Assembly: GCF_022669055.1 (NCBI RefSeq)
Contig: NZ_JAJMLW010000003.1
Span: 434,001-498,000 of the forward strand
Reading direction: 5' to 3'
DNA from: Adlercreutzia faecimuris
Lineage (GTDB): Bacteria; Actinomycetota; Coriobacteriia; Coriobacteriales; Eggerthellaceae
Length of the DNA: 64,000 bases
The notes beneath the pieces are model-generated. The model saw only the letters and a list, made by a program, of their open reading frames with translations. It was not told the DNA's origin and searched no databases. Each line of letters begins with the position of its first letter. The stretch's first letter is position 1. The translations under genes and the position numbers were made by a program. Below are positions 1 to 7,907 of the stretch, in pieces.

Positions 1-210
1 GCAGTTCATCATGAGGATGTAGTTGCCGGCCGTGGCCGACCATCCCTCAAGGGTGAAGCCGTCCACGCCGATCTTCTCGGAGAGCTCGGCGCGGGAGTCG
101 GGGTGCTTGGCTATCTCGTAGAACTGCTCGATGGACTCGATGCCCGCGTCCTTCAGCTTGGCGATGTCCTCGGGGCTCACGCCGTAGAGCTTGTCGATGT
201 CGGAGGCCAT
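1..210 (-). CDS. DUF4332-like helix-hairpin-helix protein (partial, runs off left edge)
   Basis: The reading frame begins at an ATG ending at 210, preceded on the minus strand by a good ribosome site (GAGAAAGGA), and stays open to base 1, so the C-terminus is missing. The N-terminus reads MASDIDKLYGVSPEDIAKLK and continues with a second half-hairpin around GVDGFTLEGW, the pattern of DUF4332 proteins (pairs of helix-hairpin-helix units). It lies 82 nt downstream of a molybdoenzyme gene on the same strand and is probably cotranscribed with it. DUF4332 has no settled biochemical role; a helper or binding function for the molybdoenzyme is only an inference from position. Confidence 0.7.
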   Translation of the reverse strand, partial: MASDIDKLYGVSPEDIAKLKDAGIESIEQFYEIAKHPDSRAELSEKIGVDGFTLEGWSATAGNYILMMNC

Positions 211-246
211 GGCTCGTCCTTTCTCTCGGGTGTGCAGGTATGCACC

Positions 247-279
247 CGGGCACCCGGGCGGCGCGCGCCCGGGTGCCCG
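247..279 (-). terminator. GC-rich stem-loop between molybdoenzyme and DUF4332-like gene
   Basis: A perfect 13-bp inverted repeat (arms 247-259 and 267-279, CGGGCACCCGGGC) encloses a 7-nt loop. There is no U-run on the minus strand after it, so it may be an attenuator or mRNA-stability element setting lower expression of the downstream small gene rather than a full terminator. Confidence 0.45.
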
Positions 280-292
280 AGGATCTCGGGGC

Positions 293-2551
293 CTAGTACT
301 CGCCCTCGGCGCAGCGGTAGACCTTGGCGGCGACGCCGGTCTGCTGCCAGGCGCCGATCAGCTGGTCGAGCGAGTCGGGATCGTCGTCCAGGATGACGTT
401 GACGCTCGACTCGAACACGCCGAACAGCGACGGGTACGCCTCTTCCTTCTCGGGGAACCACCAGTCATGCTGCACGCTGATGACGCGCGGGTCGACGCTG
501 GAGGTCTTGCGGGCGCGCTGCTTGATGCGCCCGACGGCGGTCTCGATCCAGCACCAGTCGCCGTCGCGGATGTCCAGGTCGATGGCCGTGTCCGGGTGGA
601 TGTCGAAGATCGGGTCCGGATGCAGGTCGCGGTAGGGGCCGGGCTGCCGGTGCTCGGAGTGGTAGCACGGCATGAAGCGGGCGCCGGCGATCATGACCAG
701 CGGGTACTCGCCCTCCCACTCGGGGTGCTTCTCGACGCTGAGCCCCGGGTACTCGAAGAAGGGCAGCGGGTCGAAGTTGCCGCCGATCTCCTCGGAGAGC
801 TTCTCGATGACCGAGGAGTACAGCTCCACCTTGCCCGACGGGGTGAGGAACTTGTAGCCGGGCTCCTTGTACTTCTCGAACTTCTTCTGGCCCACCATGT
901 ACTTCACGTCGTTGTAGAACTTCTCGTGGGTGAGCCCCATGGGCGCCAGCTGGAAGTCGAGCATGTCCTCGGCCTTGGGGCCCCACCACTGCTCGGTCTG
1001 GCCGAGGCGGCTGGCCAGGCCGTAGAAGAACTCGTAGTCGTCGCGGAAGTCGATGTCCGCGCCGCCCTCGAAGCGGTCGAGCACGCGGGCCTGGGCGCCG
1101 AAGTACATCGGGCGGTGGTTCATGACGGTGTAGCAGTTGTCGGGGCGCTCGAGCCAGGTGGCGGCGGGCAGCACGTAGTCGGCCAGCGCGCCGGTGGGCG
1201 TCATGAAGTAGTCATGGACGACCAGGAGCTCCAGGTTCATGAGGGCCTCGACCACCAGCTTGGTGTTGGAGAACGCCACCACGGGGTTGTCGGCCTGCAC
1301 GATGAGGGCCTTCACCGGGTAGGGGTCGCCGTCGCGCATGGCGCGGAACAGCAGCGGCGCGTTGGCGTAGGGGTAGAAGGACGGGTAGGCCTGGGAGATG
1401 ATGTCCCAGCCCTTGTAGGTGAGGCCCGGGAACCGGTCGTTGCCGATCATCTTGTCGCGCTGCTCCTGGGGCAGGGCGTAGTGCTCGTAGAACGACGGTG
1501 GGAAGCGGCTCGGCGGGGCCAGGAGGTCGCCGCCCTTGCGGTCGATGTTGCCGGTGATGGCGCGCAGGATGGCCTTGGCGCGGATGGTGGAGGTGGCGTT
1601 GATGCCGTTGGCGTCGCCGCCCTTCTGGCCCCACGGCAGGCAGGCCGGCTTGATGGTCGCGTACATGCGCGCGGCCTGGACGATCTTCTCGGCGGGAACC
1701 CAGGTGATCTCGGCGACCTTGTCCACCGGGTACTCGGCGGCGCGCTCGGCCAGCTTGTCGAAGCCCACGCACCACTCGTCCACGAACTCATGGTCGTAGA
1801 GGTCCTCCTGGATGATGACGTTGATCATGCCCAGGGCCAGCGCCGCGTCGGTGCCGGGGCGCAGCTGCAGCCAGAGGTCGGCCTGCTGGGCCACCTCGGA
1901 GCAGCGGGGGTCGATGACCATGAGCTTGGCGCCGCGATCCTTGCGGTTGGTGGTGACCCAGTCCCACAGGAGCGGCTCGGAGGCGTCGGTGTTGCGCCCC
2001 CACAGGATGACGAGGTCGGCGTTGACCCAGTCCGACTTGTCGGAGCAGAAGCCGCCGTAGGTGCAGGGCTCGAGCCACATGTCGGAGCTGTAGCAGATGG
2101 TGCCGTTGCCGCCGGTGTTGGGGCTGCCGAAGAGGTTGGTGAACTTGTAGTGCAGCCAGCTCCAGGTGCGGGCCGTGCCCTCGGTGAAGGCGAGCGTCTC
2201 GGCGCCGTACTTGTCACGCAGCTCGGCCAGCTTGGCGGCTATCTCGTCGAAGGCCTGGTCCCAGGTGATCTCCTCCCACTGGCCGCCGCCGCGCTCGCCG
2301 GCGCGCTTGAGCGGCCTTCTCAGGCGGTTGGGGTTGTAGACGAAGCCCTCCAGGTAGCGGCCCTTCTCCAGGCGCGAGCAGACGAAGCCCTTGTTGTGGG
2401 GGCAGTCCGGGTCGCCCTTGATGTCGATGATGCGACCGTTCTTCTTCGTGACCAGCACGCCGCAGCGCACGTGGCAGAAGAAGCAGCCGGCTCGCAGGAC
2501 CTCCACGCCCTCCTCGTCGGTCGCGACGGTCTCTACCGTGTTGTCAGCCAT
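293..2551 (-). CDS. Molybdopterin-dependent oxidoreductase (DMSO reductase superfamily), no export signal
   Basis: A 752-residue enzyme carrying an N-terminal [4Fe-4S] motif Cys23-x2-Cys26-x3-Cys30-x27-Cys58 followed by the usual molybdopterin-binding body and a C-terminal molydopterin dinucleotide-binding domain. The start at 2551 was chosen because GGAGAAGGAGAGAACC precedes it and translation upstream gives a basic, unrelated stretch. There is no twin-arginine leader, so the enzyme is expected in the cytoplasm, and no ferredoxin or membrane subunit gene is adjacent; the only same-strand partner is the DUF4332-like gene. It is divergent from a TetR regulator, its likely controller. Substrate cannot be read from sequence; catechol dehydroxylases, acetylene hydratase and transhydroxylases of gut and anaerobic bacteria belong to the same broad superfamily, so a redox or hydration/dehydroxylation reaction on a small organic molecule is possible. 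Confidence 0.88.
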   Translation of the reverse strand: MADNTVETVATDEEGVEVLRAGCFFCHVRCGVLVTKKNGRIIDIKGDPDCPHNKGFVCSRLEKGRYLEGFVYNPNRLRRPLKRAGERGGGQWEEITWDQAFDEIAAKLAELRDKYGAETLAFTEGTARTWSWLHYKFTNLFGSPNTGGNGTICYSSDMWLEPCTYGGFCSDKSDWVNADLVILWGRNTDASEPLLWDWVTTNRKDRGAKLMVIDPRCSEVAQQADLWLQLRPGTDAALALGMINVIIQEDLYDHEFVDEWCVGFDKLAERAAEYPVDKVAEITWVPAEKIVQAARMYATIKPACLPWGQKGGDANGINATSTIRAKAILRAITGNIDRKGGDLLAPPSRFPPSFYEHYALPQEQRDKMIGNDRFPGLTYKGWDIISQAYPSFYPYANAPLLFRAMRDGDPYPVKALIVQADNPVVAFSNTKLVVEALMNLELLVVHDYFMTPTGALADYVLPAATWLERPDNCYTVMNHRPMYFGAQARVLDRFEGGADIDFRDDYEFFYGLASRLGQTEQWWGPKAEDMLDFQLAPMGLTHEKFYNDVKYMVGQKKFEKYKEPGYKFLTPSGKVELYSSVIEKLSEEIGGNFDPLPFFEYPGLSVEKHPEWEGEYPLVMIAGARFMPCYHSEHRQPGPYRDLHPDPIFDIHPDTAIDLDIRDGDWCWIETAVGRIKQRARKTSSVDPRVISVQHDWWFPEKEEAYPSLFGVFESSVNVILDDDPDSLDQLIGAWQQTGVAAKVYRCAEGEY

Positions 2552-2765
2552 GGTTCTCTCCTTCTCCTCGTTGGGGATGATGCCCGGCCGGATGCGCCGG
2601 CGGGGCCTTGGAACCGCAGATGGTGGGCCGCTTGCCTCCTTCCCCCATGCCCGGGGCCTGGCTTGGTTCGCCATGCCCCCGTTCTACGCGCCGGCGGGGG
2701 TGGCTGGCAACGGGCACCGCGCGCGGCGTGGGGCGGCGCGATGGACAGACGGCGCCGGATGACCA

Positions 2766-2794
2766 TTGCGGATGGGCAGGCCGTGTGGTTAGAT
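2766..2794 (+). promoter_or_regulatory. Candidate promoter of the TetR gene
   Basis: TTGCGG (2766-2771), 17-nt spacer, TTAGAT (2789-2794). It lies 54 nt before the TetR start codon in the 296-bp divergent gap 2552-2847. The -35 resembles the TTGCGC boxes found before several tRNA genes in this window. No other strong structure was seen in the gap. Confidence 0.5.
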
Positions 2795-2847
2795 GGCGGT
2801 GAGGTTCCACGGCACGGGCGTACACGTTCCGAGGGGGAGGACGACCC

Positions 2848-3507
2848 ATGGAGAACCCGATGATGAAGCGGCGCATCGCCGACGCGTTCATCGCGCTGGC
2901 CGAGGAGAAGGACCCGGCCAAGGTGTCGGTGCGCGACGTGTCGAACGCGCTCGGCATCAACCGCAAGACGTTCTACTACCACTTCCCCAGCAAGGAGATG
3001 CTCGTCAACTGGATCTTCCGGCGCGACCTGGGCCACGCGCTGCGCGACGCGTTCCCCCAGTCGTGCCTGGTCTTCGAGCCGCGGGACTCGTCGCCCTGCG
3101 CCAACTACCCCTACTACGTGCACATCGTGGACGGGTCGGGGCGCCTGTCCCACGCGGAGTTCTTCATGCTGGTGTCCCGCTGCCTGAAGGCGCGGCCCGC
3201 GCTGTACCCGCCGCTGCTCAAGACCGCCGACCTGGGCAGTCTCCAGGCCTACCTGTTCGACCTGTACAAGCGCGCCTTCGAGCAGGACATCCTGTTCATC
3301 TTCCGCGGGGCGGAGCCCGGTCCTGAGGCGCTCGACTTCATGGCCGAGTTCTACGCGGCGGCCTTCATCGGGCAGATCGTGCGGCGCGTGCTGTCGTCGC
3401 GGGGCTGCCGGACGGTCGACGACGTGCGGCCCTTCGAGAACATCATCCACGGGTCGCTGTACCTGATGAGGAGGGAGCTGGACGAGTCATGTGCATCCCC
3501 TGCGTGA
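2848..3507 (+). CDS. TetR/AcrR family transcriptional regulator
   Basis: A 219-residue protein with an N-terminal TetR helix-turn-helix (KVSVRDVSNALGINRKTFYY, about residues 30-50) followed by an all-helical ligand/dimerisation domain with a YYVHIV segment. The start ATG follows GAGGGGGAGGACGACCC. It is divergent from the molybdoenzyme gene at 293-2551, the standard arrangement for a local repressor, and its last 19 nt overlap the next small gene. The effector is unknown; a substrate of the adjacent molybdoenzyme is the obvious candidate but this is inference. Confidence 0.88.
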   Translation: MENPMMKRRIADAFIALAEEKDPAKVSVRDVSNALGINRKTFYYHFPSKEMLVNWIFRRDLGHALRDAFPQSCLVFEPRDSSPCANYPYYVHIVDGSGRLSHAEFFMLVSRCLKARPALYPPLLKTADLGSLQAYLFDLYKRAFEQDILFIFRGAEPGPEALDFMAEFYAAAFIGQIVRRVLSSRGCRTVDDVRPFENIIHGSLYLMRRELDESCASPA

Positions 3508-3665
3508 TGTGCGGCGCCTGCATGGCCGACGCCGCCGGCGCCGCCCGCGATGGCCGCTGCCCGGCCTGCGGCGCCGAGGTGGCACCCGACGCCGTCAGCT
3601 GCCCGGAGTGCTACACCCTCCTCGCGCGCCCCGCGGCCGCCGAGGAGGCGGGGGAGGAGGGCTAG
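3489..3665 (+). CDS. 58-residue zinc-ribbon/cysteine-rich protein overlapping the TetR gene
   Basis: Starts at ATG 3489, 19 nt before the TetR gene ends, and stops with TAG at 3663-3665. The protein begins MCIPCVMCGACM and then has two CPxC-type knuckles, CPACG and CPECY, so it contains ten cysteines if the initial CxxCxxCxxC run is included, enough for a zinc ribbon plus a further metal site. The tail is acidic and alanine-rich. Translational coupling to TetR is likely; an AGGAGGGAGCTGGAC ribosome site lies inside the TetR end. Function is unknown; candidates are a metal-binding accessory to the regulator or to the divergent molybdoenzyme. Confidence 0.7.
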   Translation: MCIPCVMCGACMADAAGAARDGRCPACGAEVAPDAVSCPECYTLLARPAAAEEAGEEG

Positions 3666-3748
3666 GCGCCGGATCGCACCGGGCGCAAGACGGCCCGCGC
3701 CATCCCCTCCCTCGACATCCGGGGAGTCGGGGGCTCCCCGGATGCAAA

Positions 3749-3777
3749 GCGGCCCCGCGCCTTCTGCGCGGGGCCGC
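3749..3777 (-). terminator. Intrinsic terminator of tmRNA
   Basis: A 12-bp perfect stem (3749-3760 with 3766-3777, GCGGCCCCGCGC) with a 5-nt loop sits just after the tmRNA 3' end on the minus strand and is followed by TTT. Confidence 0.75.
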
Positions 3778-3787
3778 CCTTCTCAAC

Positions 3788-4163
3788 TGGTGGAGGCGCG
3801 GAGAATCGAACTCCGGTCCATACTAGACCCTTGACGAGGCCCTACAGGCTTAGTCGGCGATCAGGGTTCGGGGCGGATCGGCTCGCTGACGGGCGTCCGC
3901 GCCCCTAGCCGGTTCGATCTTTGCCTTGGCCATACCGGCTACGTGCCAAGGCGCATTCCCCTAAAATGACGCCTTCCGAGGATCGGGGAACCTCCAGGGT
4001 CGGCGATCGCGACAGCTGCTAGGCAGCCATGGCGGCCGGCATGTAGTAGCCGGACTTAGAAGAAGGTTTGCCAATTAACTTGACGTTACCCCTGTTTAAC
4101 GTGGCGAGGAGACCACGACCTGCTCCTCATCTCAAGCCTACCATGTCGAAACCAGTCGCCCCC
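3788..4163 (-). ncRNA. ssrA: tmRNA (SsrA), trans-translation RNA
   Basis: The minus strand gives a tRNA-like acceptor stem GGGGGCG (from 4163) pairing with CGCCTCC before the encoded A-CCA end at 3788, and a canonical T-arm (GGTTCGATTCC-type, CCGGAGTTCGATTCTCCG). The mRNA-like part lies at 4019-4072 and reads GKPSSKSGYYMPAAMAA followed by TAG, ending in the small hydrophobic MAA typical of proteolysis tags. Together with SmpB it rescues stalled ribosomes. The resume codon appears to be GGC (Gly); an alternative frame beginning GCA has no nearby stop, which supports the Gly-starting tag. Confidence 0.92.
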
Positions 4164-4242
4164 GAACATGCCGGCGGCCGGGGAGGGGGCTCGCGTCGCG
4201 TGCCGCGTCCGTCCCGCCGCGGGTAACCCGAAGGGATGACCC

Positions 4243-4270
4243 ATTCTATCCCTGCGCGCGCCCCTGTCAA
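4243..4270 (-). promoter_or_regulatory. tmRNA promoter
   Basis: On the minus strand: TTGACA (4270-4265), 16-nt spacer, TAGAAT (4248-4243), about 80 nt upstream of the mature tmRNA 5' end. Both boxes are near consensus. The rest of the 262-bp gap to 4425 shows only a weak plus-strand TACAAT at 4364-4369 that may serve the next gene. Confidence 0.75.
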
Positions 4271-4425
4271 GCGAGGCGTGGATTGATCGTGATGAATGCC
4301 CCGCCCCAGCTGGCGCGCGCCCTCCGTATGCCAAAGTACGCGCGATAGGGCGAACGGTTTGGTTACAATGGTGGGATGCCGTCTGCAGACGGCGGCCACG
4401 CACGCTGAGAGCTACGAGAGAGACC

Positions 4426-6147
4426 ATGGCGAAGAGCAAGGGAATGCACGGAAAGAAGAAGGCGGAGTCCGCGAAGGCGGCACCGGCCGCCGCGACCCAG
4501 AGGGCCAAGGCCAGCCGGCACGCCAAGCCGGCCCCGGGCGAGCCGATGACGGCCGCCAAGGCCGCCGCGCCCGCCAAGGGCGGCAAGGGCGCCGCGTCTG
4601 GCAAGGGCGCCGCGAAGGCCGCCAAGGCCGCTGCCCCCGCGAAGGGCGGCAAGGCCCCCGCGTCCAGCAAGGCCGCCGCGCCCCAGCCCCCGAAGGGCGG
4701 GCGCGAGGTGAGCATGAAGGACGCCGACCGGCGCCGGGGCGCCCTCAAGGTGGCCGGCATCACGCTCGGCGCCATCGTGGGCACCGTGGCCGCCGTGTAC
4801 CTGATCGGCGTGGCCGTCTTCGCCAACCTGTTCTTCCCCAACACCGTCATCGCCGGCACCGACATCTCGCTCAAGACCTCCGACGACGTCCACGCCATCC
4901 TCGAGGAGAAGGTGGGCGGCTACTCGTTCACCGTCAAGGGCCAGGGCATCGACCTGGCGCTGACCTCGCAGTCCGCCGGCATGTCGCTGGACGGCAAGAC
5001 CATCGCCCAGGAGATGCACTCCCGCGTCGACCCGTGGCGCTGGCCGGTCGAGGTGTTCCGCGACCACGACGAGACGGCGAGCCTGGTGGCGTCGTACCAG
5101 ACCACCGAGCTGGCCGACGCGCTCGCGGCCGCCGCGGCCGCGGTGAACGAGACGGCCGAGCCGCCCGTGAGCGCCACCGTGGCCTTCGACGAGCGCAAGG
5201 GCGCCTTCGTCGTGGTGCCCGAGCGCTACGGCACCGCCATCGACCCCGACAAGCTCATCGAGGAGGTGTCGGCCCAGGCTGCCGTCCTCAAGCCGGCCAT
5301 CGCCGTGTCGACTGACGTGCTGGCCCTGCCCGAGGTGCTCCAGGACGACCCGCGCGTGGCCGACGCGCTCGCCCAGGCCAACGCCCTCATCGCCGCCGAC
5401 TTCGACCTCACCATGAACGGCATCGTGGGCGCCCAAGTGACCCCGGAGCTCATCGCCTCGTGGGTGACGGTGGGTCCCGACCTGTCCGTGGCGCTCGACG
5501 ACGGGCTGCTGGTCGCGTGGGCCAAGGGCGTGGCCGCCACCAACTCCACCATCGGGTCGGAGCGCGCGTGGACGCGGGCGTCCGACGGCAAGGCGCTCAC
5601 CGTGTCGGGCGGCGACTACGGCTGGCGCGTGGACGCCGACGCCCTGGTGGCGACGGTGCGCGACAACGTGGGCGCGGGCCAGACCGCCGCGGTGGAGATG
5701 CCGCTCAAGAGCAAGGCGGCCGCCTGGAACGGCGCCGGCGCGCCCGACTGGGGCGTGCGCTACGCCGAGGTGGACCTCAGCCAGCAGCACGCGTGGCTCT
5801 ACGGCGACGACGGCGCGGTCATCTGGGAGAGCGACGTCGTCACCGGCAACCCCAACCAGAACAACGGCACGCCCCCGGGCGTCTACTACATCAAGTCCAA
5901 CGCCGGCGCCTCCGAGCTCATCGGGCTCAAGCCCGACGGCACCGAGGACTACCGCACGCCCGTGGACTTCTGGATGCCCTTCAAGGGCAACTCCATCGGC
6001 TTCCACGATGCCGGCTGGCAGTCGTCCTTCGGCGGCAACCGCTACACCTACGCCGGCAGCCACGGCTGCGTGAACCTGCCGCCGGCCAAGGCCAAGGAGC
6101 TCCACGACCTGCTCCGCGTCGGCGACCCCGTCGTGGTGCACTACTAG
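4426..6147 (+). CDS. Membrane-anchored L,D-transpeptidase (YkuD domain)
   Basis: A 573-residue type II membrane protein. Residues 1-100 are an intracellular Lys/Ala/Gly-rich tail with repeated PAKGGK and KAAAP units; a single membrane span lies at about 107-137; the exterior part has a peptidoglycan-binding-like domain (about 140-410) and a C-terminal YkuD catalytic domain with SHGCVNLP, catalytic Cys548. Such enzymes form 3-3 cross-links in peptidoglycan using tetrapeptide donors and resist most beta-lactams except carbapenems. The start follows GAGAGACC directly. It is followed by a strong terminator, so it is monocistronic. Confidence 0.93.
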   Translation: MAKSKGMHGKKKAESAKAAPAAATQRAKASRHAKPAPGEPMTAAKAAAPAKGGKGAASGKGAAKAAKAAAPAKGGKAPASSKAAAPQPPKGGREVSMKDADRRRGALKVAGITLGAIVGTVAAVYLIGVAVFANLFFPNTVIAGTDISLKTSDDVHAILEEKVGGYSFTVKGQGIDLALTSQSAGMSLDGKTIAQEMHSRVDPWRWPVEVFRDHDETASLVASYQTTELADALAAAAAAVNETAEPPVSATVAFDERKGAFVVVPERYGTAIDPDKLIEEVSAQAAVLKPAIAVSTDVLALPEVLQDDPRVADALAQANALIAADFDLTMNGIVGAQVTPELIASWVTVGPDLSVALDDGLLVAWAKGVAATNSTIGSERAWTRASDGKALTVSGGDYGWRVDADALVATVRDNVGAGQTAAVEMPLKSKAAAWNGAGAPDWGVRYAEVDLSQQHAWLYGDDGAVIWESDVVTGNPNQNNGTPPGVYYIKSNAGASELIGLKPDGTEDYRTPVDFWMPFKGNSIGFHDAGWQSSFGGNRYTYAGSHGCVNLPPAKAKELHDLLRVGDPVVVHY

Positions 6148-6169
6148 CGAGCAGCGCCGAATACGAGAA

Positions 6170-6200
6170 GCGGCCCCCGTGCGGAAGGCACGGGGGCCGC
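6170..6200 (+). terminator. Terminator after L,D-transpeptidase gene
   Basis: A 13-bp perfect stem (6170-6182 with 6188-6200, GCGGCCCCCGTGC) and 5-nt loop, 22 nt after the stop codon. The trailing sequence is GTTGCG, so the U-tract is weak. Confidence 0.7.
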
Positions 6201-6313
6201 GTTGCGTCGGGGCGGCACTACCGTGGCGCTCCGCCGGTGCGGGGCGAGCGCGTTCGCGGGGCGGGGGCGACGCCCTCGCGGCGCCCGGCGTTGCCGGGGG
6301 CGAGAGGGCGCTC

Positions 6314-6322
6314 TGCTAGAAT
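6314..6322 (+). promoter_or_regulatory. Extended -10 promoter before small membrane peptide
   Basis: TGCTAGAAT (TGn plus TAGAAT at 6317-6322), 50 nt before the 6373 start codon. A TTGCCG lies 20 nt upstream, too far to count firmly as a -35. Confidence 0.5.
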
Positions 6323-6372
6323 CGGATGAGGTGCTCCGTCACGTCCGGGCAGCTTCGAGAAGGGAGCGGCCT

Positions 6373-6459
6373 ATGGACGCACAGACAGTCATCGCGCTCT
6401 GCGACATTCTGCTCGTGCTCATCGGAATCATCGGGCTCGTCCTGATGCGAAGGGAGTGA
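6373..6459 (+). CDS. 28-residue single-span membrane peptide, holin-like/type I toxin-like
   Basis: The peptide MDAQTVIALCDILLVLIGII ends GLVLMRRE: a short polar N-terminus, one hydrophobic span and a basic tail. The ribosome site is strong (AGAAGGGAGCGGCCT). Size and layout match the putative holin-like toxin peptides known mainly from Firmicutes, whose genes are likewise followed by a compact, hairpin-rich RNA region; here two hairpins follow directly at 6482-6557. No antitoxin RNA can be proven from sequence. Alternatives are a small regulatory membrane peptide of unknown partner. Confidence 0.6.
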   Translation: MDAQTVIALCDILLVLIGIIGLVLMRRE

Positions 6460-6481
6460 CGGACGGCGTTGGGAAAAGAGA

Positions 6482-6557
6482 AAGCCGGGCCACTTGTCTA
6501 GGGCGGACCCGGCTTAACTAACAACCGATGCTGCCCGGCCAGGCGGGGCACCGATTG
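6482..6557. ncRNA. Structured RNA region 3' of the small peptide gene
   Basis: Hairpin 1 pairs AAGCCGGG (6482-6489) with CCCGGCTT (6508-6515). Hairpin 2 pairs imperfectly CCGATGCTGCCC (6525-6536) with GGGGCACCGATTGG (6544-6557). Between them is CTTAACTAACAAC, unpaired. On the opposite strand a TAAGAT (6566-6561 region) could start an antisense RNA across this segment. Either the toxin mRNA 3' end or a convergent antitoxin RNA would fit. Confidence 0.4.
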
Positions 6558-6598
6558 GCCTCATCTTACCATATTCGCGCGCCTCCCGCCACGGGCGC

Positions 6599-7084
6599 CT
6601 AGGCCGTCAGGTCGGCGTAGGCGAGGGGGACGATGCGGGCCAGGTCGTCGGGGGCCATGGTGATCTGGCAGCCGATGCGGCCGCCCGAGAACGTGATGGC
6701 GTCGAAGAGCTGCGCCGTCTCGTCCACGCGCGTGACCAGGAGCTTCCTCTGGCCGATGGGCGAGCAGCCGCCGTGGACGTAGCCGGTGAGGGGCAGGAGC
6801 TCCTTGGACTTGACCATGGCCACGGCCTTCTCGCCGACCGACGCGGCCGCCTTCTTCAGGTCGAGCTCGGCGGCCACGGGGATCATGAACACGTAATGCT
6901 CGCCGGACTTGCCCACGGTGACGAGCGTCTTGAATACGCGGTCGGGGTCGAGCCCGAGCATCGCGGCCACCTCCACGCCCGAGGGCGCGCCCTCGCAGTC
7001 GAAGACGCGGAACTCGTGCGGTATGCCCGCGGCGTCCAGCTCGCGCAGGGCGTTGGTCTTGGCCTCCTTGGCGTGCTTGGCCAT
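6599..7084 (-). CDS. ybaK: Cys-tRNA(Pro)/Cys-tRNA(Cys) deacylase YbaK-type
   Basis: A 161-residue protein of the YbaK/EbsC family: an N-terminal TNALRELDAAGIPHEF helix-strand, the conserved VFKTLV strand, the lysine-bearing VKSKEL element and a GYVHGGCSPIG loop that forms the aminoacyl-binding pocket. These trans-editing enzymes hydrolyse Cys mischarged on tRNA-Pro. Length equals the family norm. It starts at ATG 7084, 6 nt after the stop of the flavodoxin-fold gene, so the two form an operon. Confidence 0.93.
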   Translation of the reverse strand: MAKHAKEAKTNALRELDAAGIPHEFRVFDCEGAPSGVEVAAMLGLDPDRVFKTLVTVGKSGEHYVFMIPVAAELDLKKAAASVGEKAVAMVKSKELLPLTGYVHGGCSPIGQRKLLVTRVDETAQLFDAITFSGGRIGCQITMAPDDLARIVPLAYADLTA

Positions 7085-7090
7085 GGGAGC

Positions 7091-7738
7091 CTACGCCTCC
7101 AGCAGGTCGTCGCGCACGAAGTTGGTCATGGGCTTGGGCTCGAGCGCCGGCGGCTCGATGCCGGCGGCGCGCCCGGCGTCGAGGCACTTGGCGAGCCAGG
7201 CGAGGTTGCGGCCCAGGGTGCGCAGGGTGTGCATGCCCTCGGCGTCGGCGGCTGCCTCGCCCTCGGCGCGGCCGTGGGCGAGCGCCCAGTAGGTGGACGA
7301 CGCCACCGGCATGCAGTTGATCTGGAAGTACTTGTTGATCTGGTCGACGGTGAGCGTGGTGCCCGCGCGGCGCGCCACGGCCACGCCCGCGGCCGGCTTG
7401 AAGCGCATGAGCGGGCCTCCGGCGTAGAACATGCGGTCGAGCAGGCTGATGAGGCTGCCGTTGGCGCCGGCGTAATACACCGGCGAGCCGATGACGAGCG
7501 CGTCGGCCTCGGCGGCCTTGGCGATGAGCTCGTTGCACGGGTCCTCGGTAAAGACGCAGCGGCCGTCGCCGTTGCGCGAGCAGATGCCGCAGGCGATGCA
7601 GCCGCGGATGGGCTTGTTGCCGATCCAGGCGATCTCGGTTTCCAGCCCCTCGGCCTCGAGCGCGGCGGCCACCTCCTCCAGCGCGCGGTTGGTGTTCCCC
7701 TTCCAGCGGGGGCTTCCGTTGATGAGCAGCGCCTTCAT
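7091..7738 (-). CDS. Flavodoxin-fold NAD(P)H-dependent FMN reductase-type protein
   Basis: A 215-residue protein opening with the FMN phosphate loop LLINGSPRWKGNTNRALEEV, followed by a compact cysteine group CIACGICSRNGDGRC (about residues 48-62) and the SPVYYAGANGSLISLLDR motif of the flavodoxin_2/iron-sulfur flavoprotein group. The cysteines resemble those of iron-sulfur flavoproteins and could hold a cluster, but other family members use them for disulfides. It is expected to be a soluble electron-transfer or quinone/nitro reductase. The start is preceded by GGAGGGAGACGCC. It leads an operon with ybaK. Confidence 0.85.
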   Translation of the reverse strand: MKALLINGSPRWKGNTNRALEEVAAALEAEGLETEIAWIGNKPIRGCIACGICSRNGDGRCVFTEDPCNELIAKAAEADALVIGSPVYYAGANGSLISLLDRMFYAGGPLMRFKPAAGVAVARRAGTTLTVDQINKYFQINCMPVASSTYWALAHGRAEGEAAADAEGMHTLRTLGRNLAWLAKCLDAGRAAGIEPPALEPKPMTNFVRDDLLEA

Positions 7739-7907
7739 GGCGTCTCCCTCCTGGGCGCGGGCGCCCGTCGTCGTGTTCCGCCGCCGATTGTACTCCATGG
7801 AGCCGGCTTCAGGGAAAGGGCCCGGCGGCGCGGAGGCGGTGAGGGCGCGGCCGTGGGTTCCTCGTGCCGTCTGGCGCCGGCGCGGCGCGGCAGGGCGGCG
7901 GCGGGGG

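Noticed and set aside
191-2863. An 890-codon plus-strand frame opposite the first molybdoenzyme
   Set aside because: Same antisense artefact; the minus strand carries the molybdoenzyme cluster motif and a good ribosome site.
3491-3834. Arg/Pro-rich frames over 3491-3834
   Set aside because: They conflict with the cysteine-rich frame starting at 3489 and read into the tmRNA terminator.
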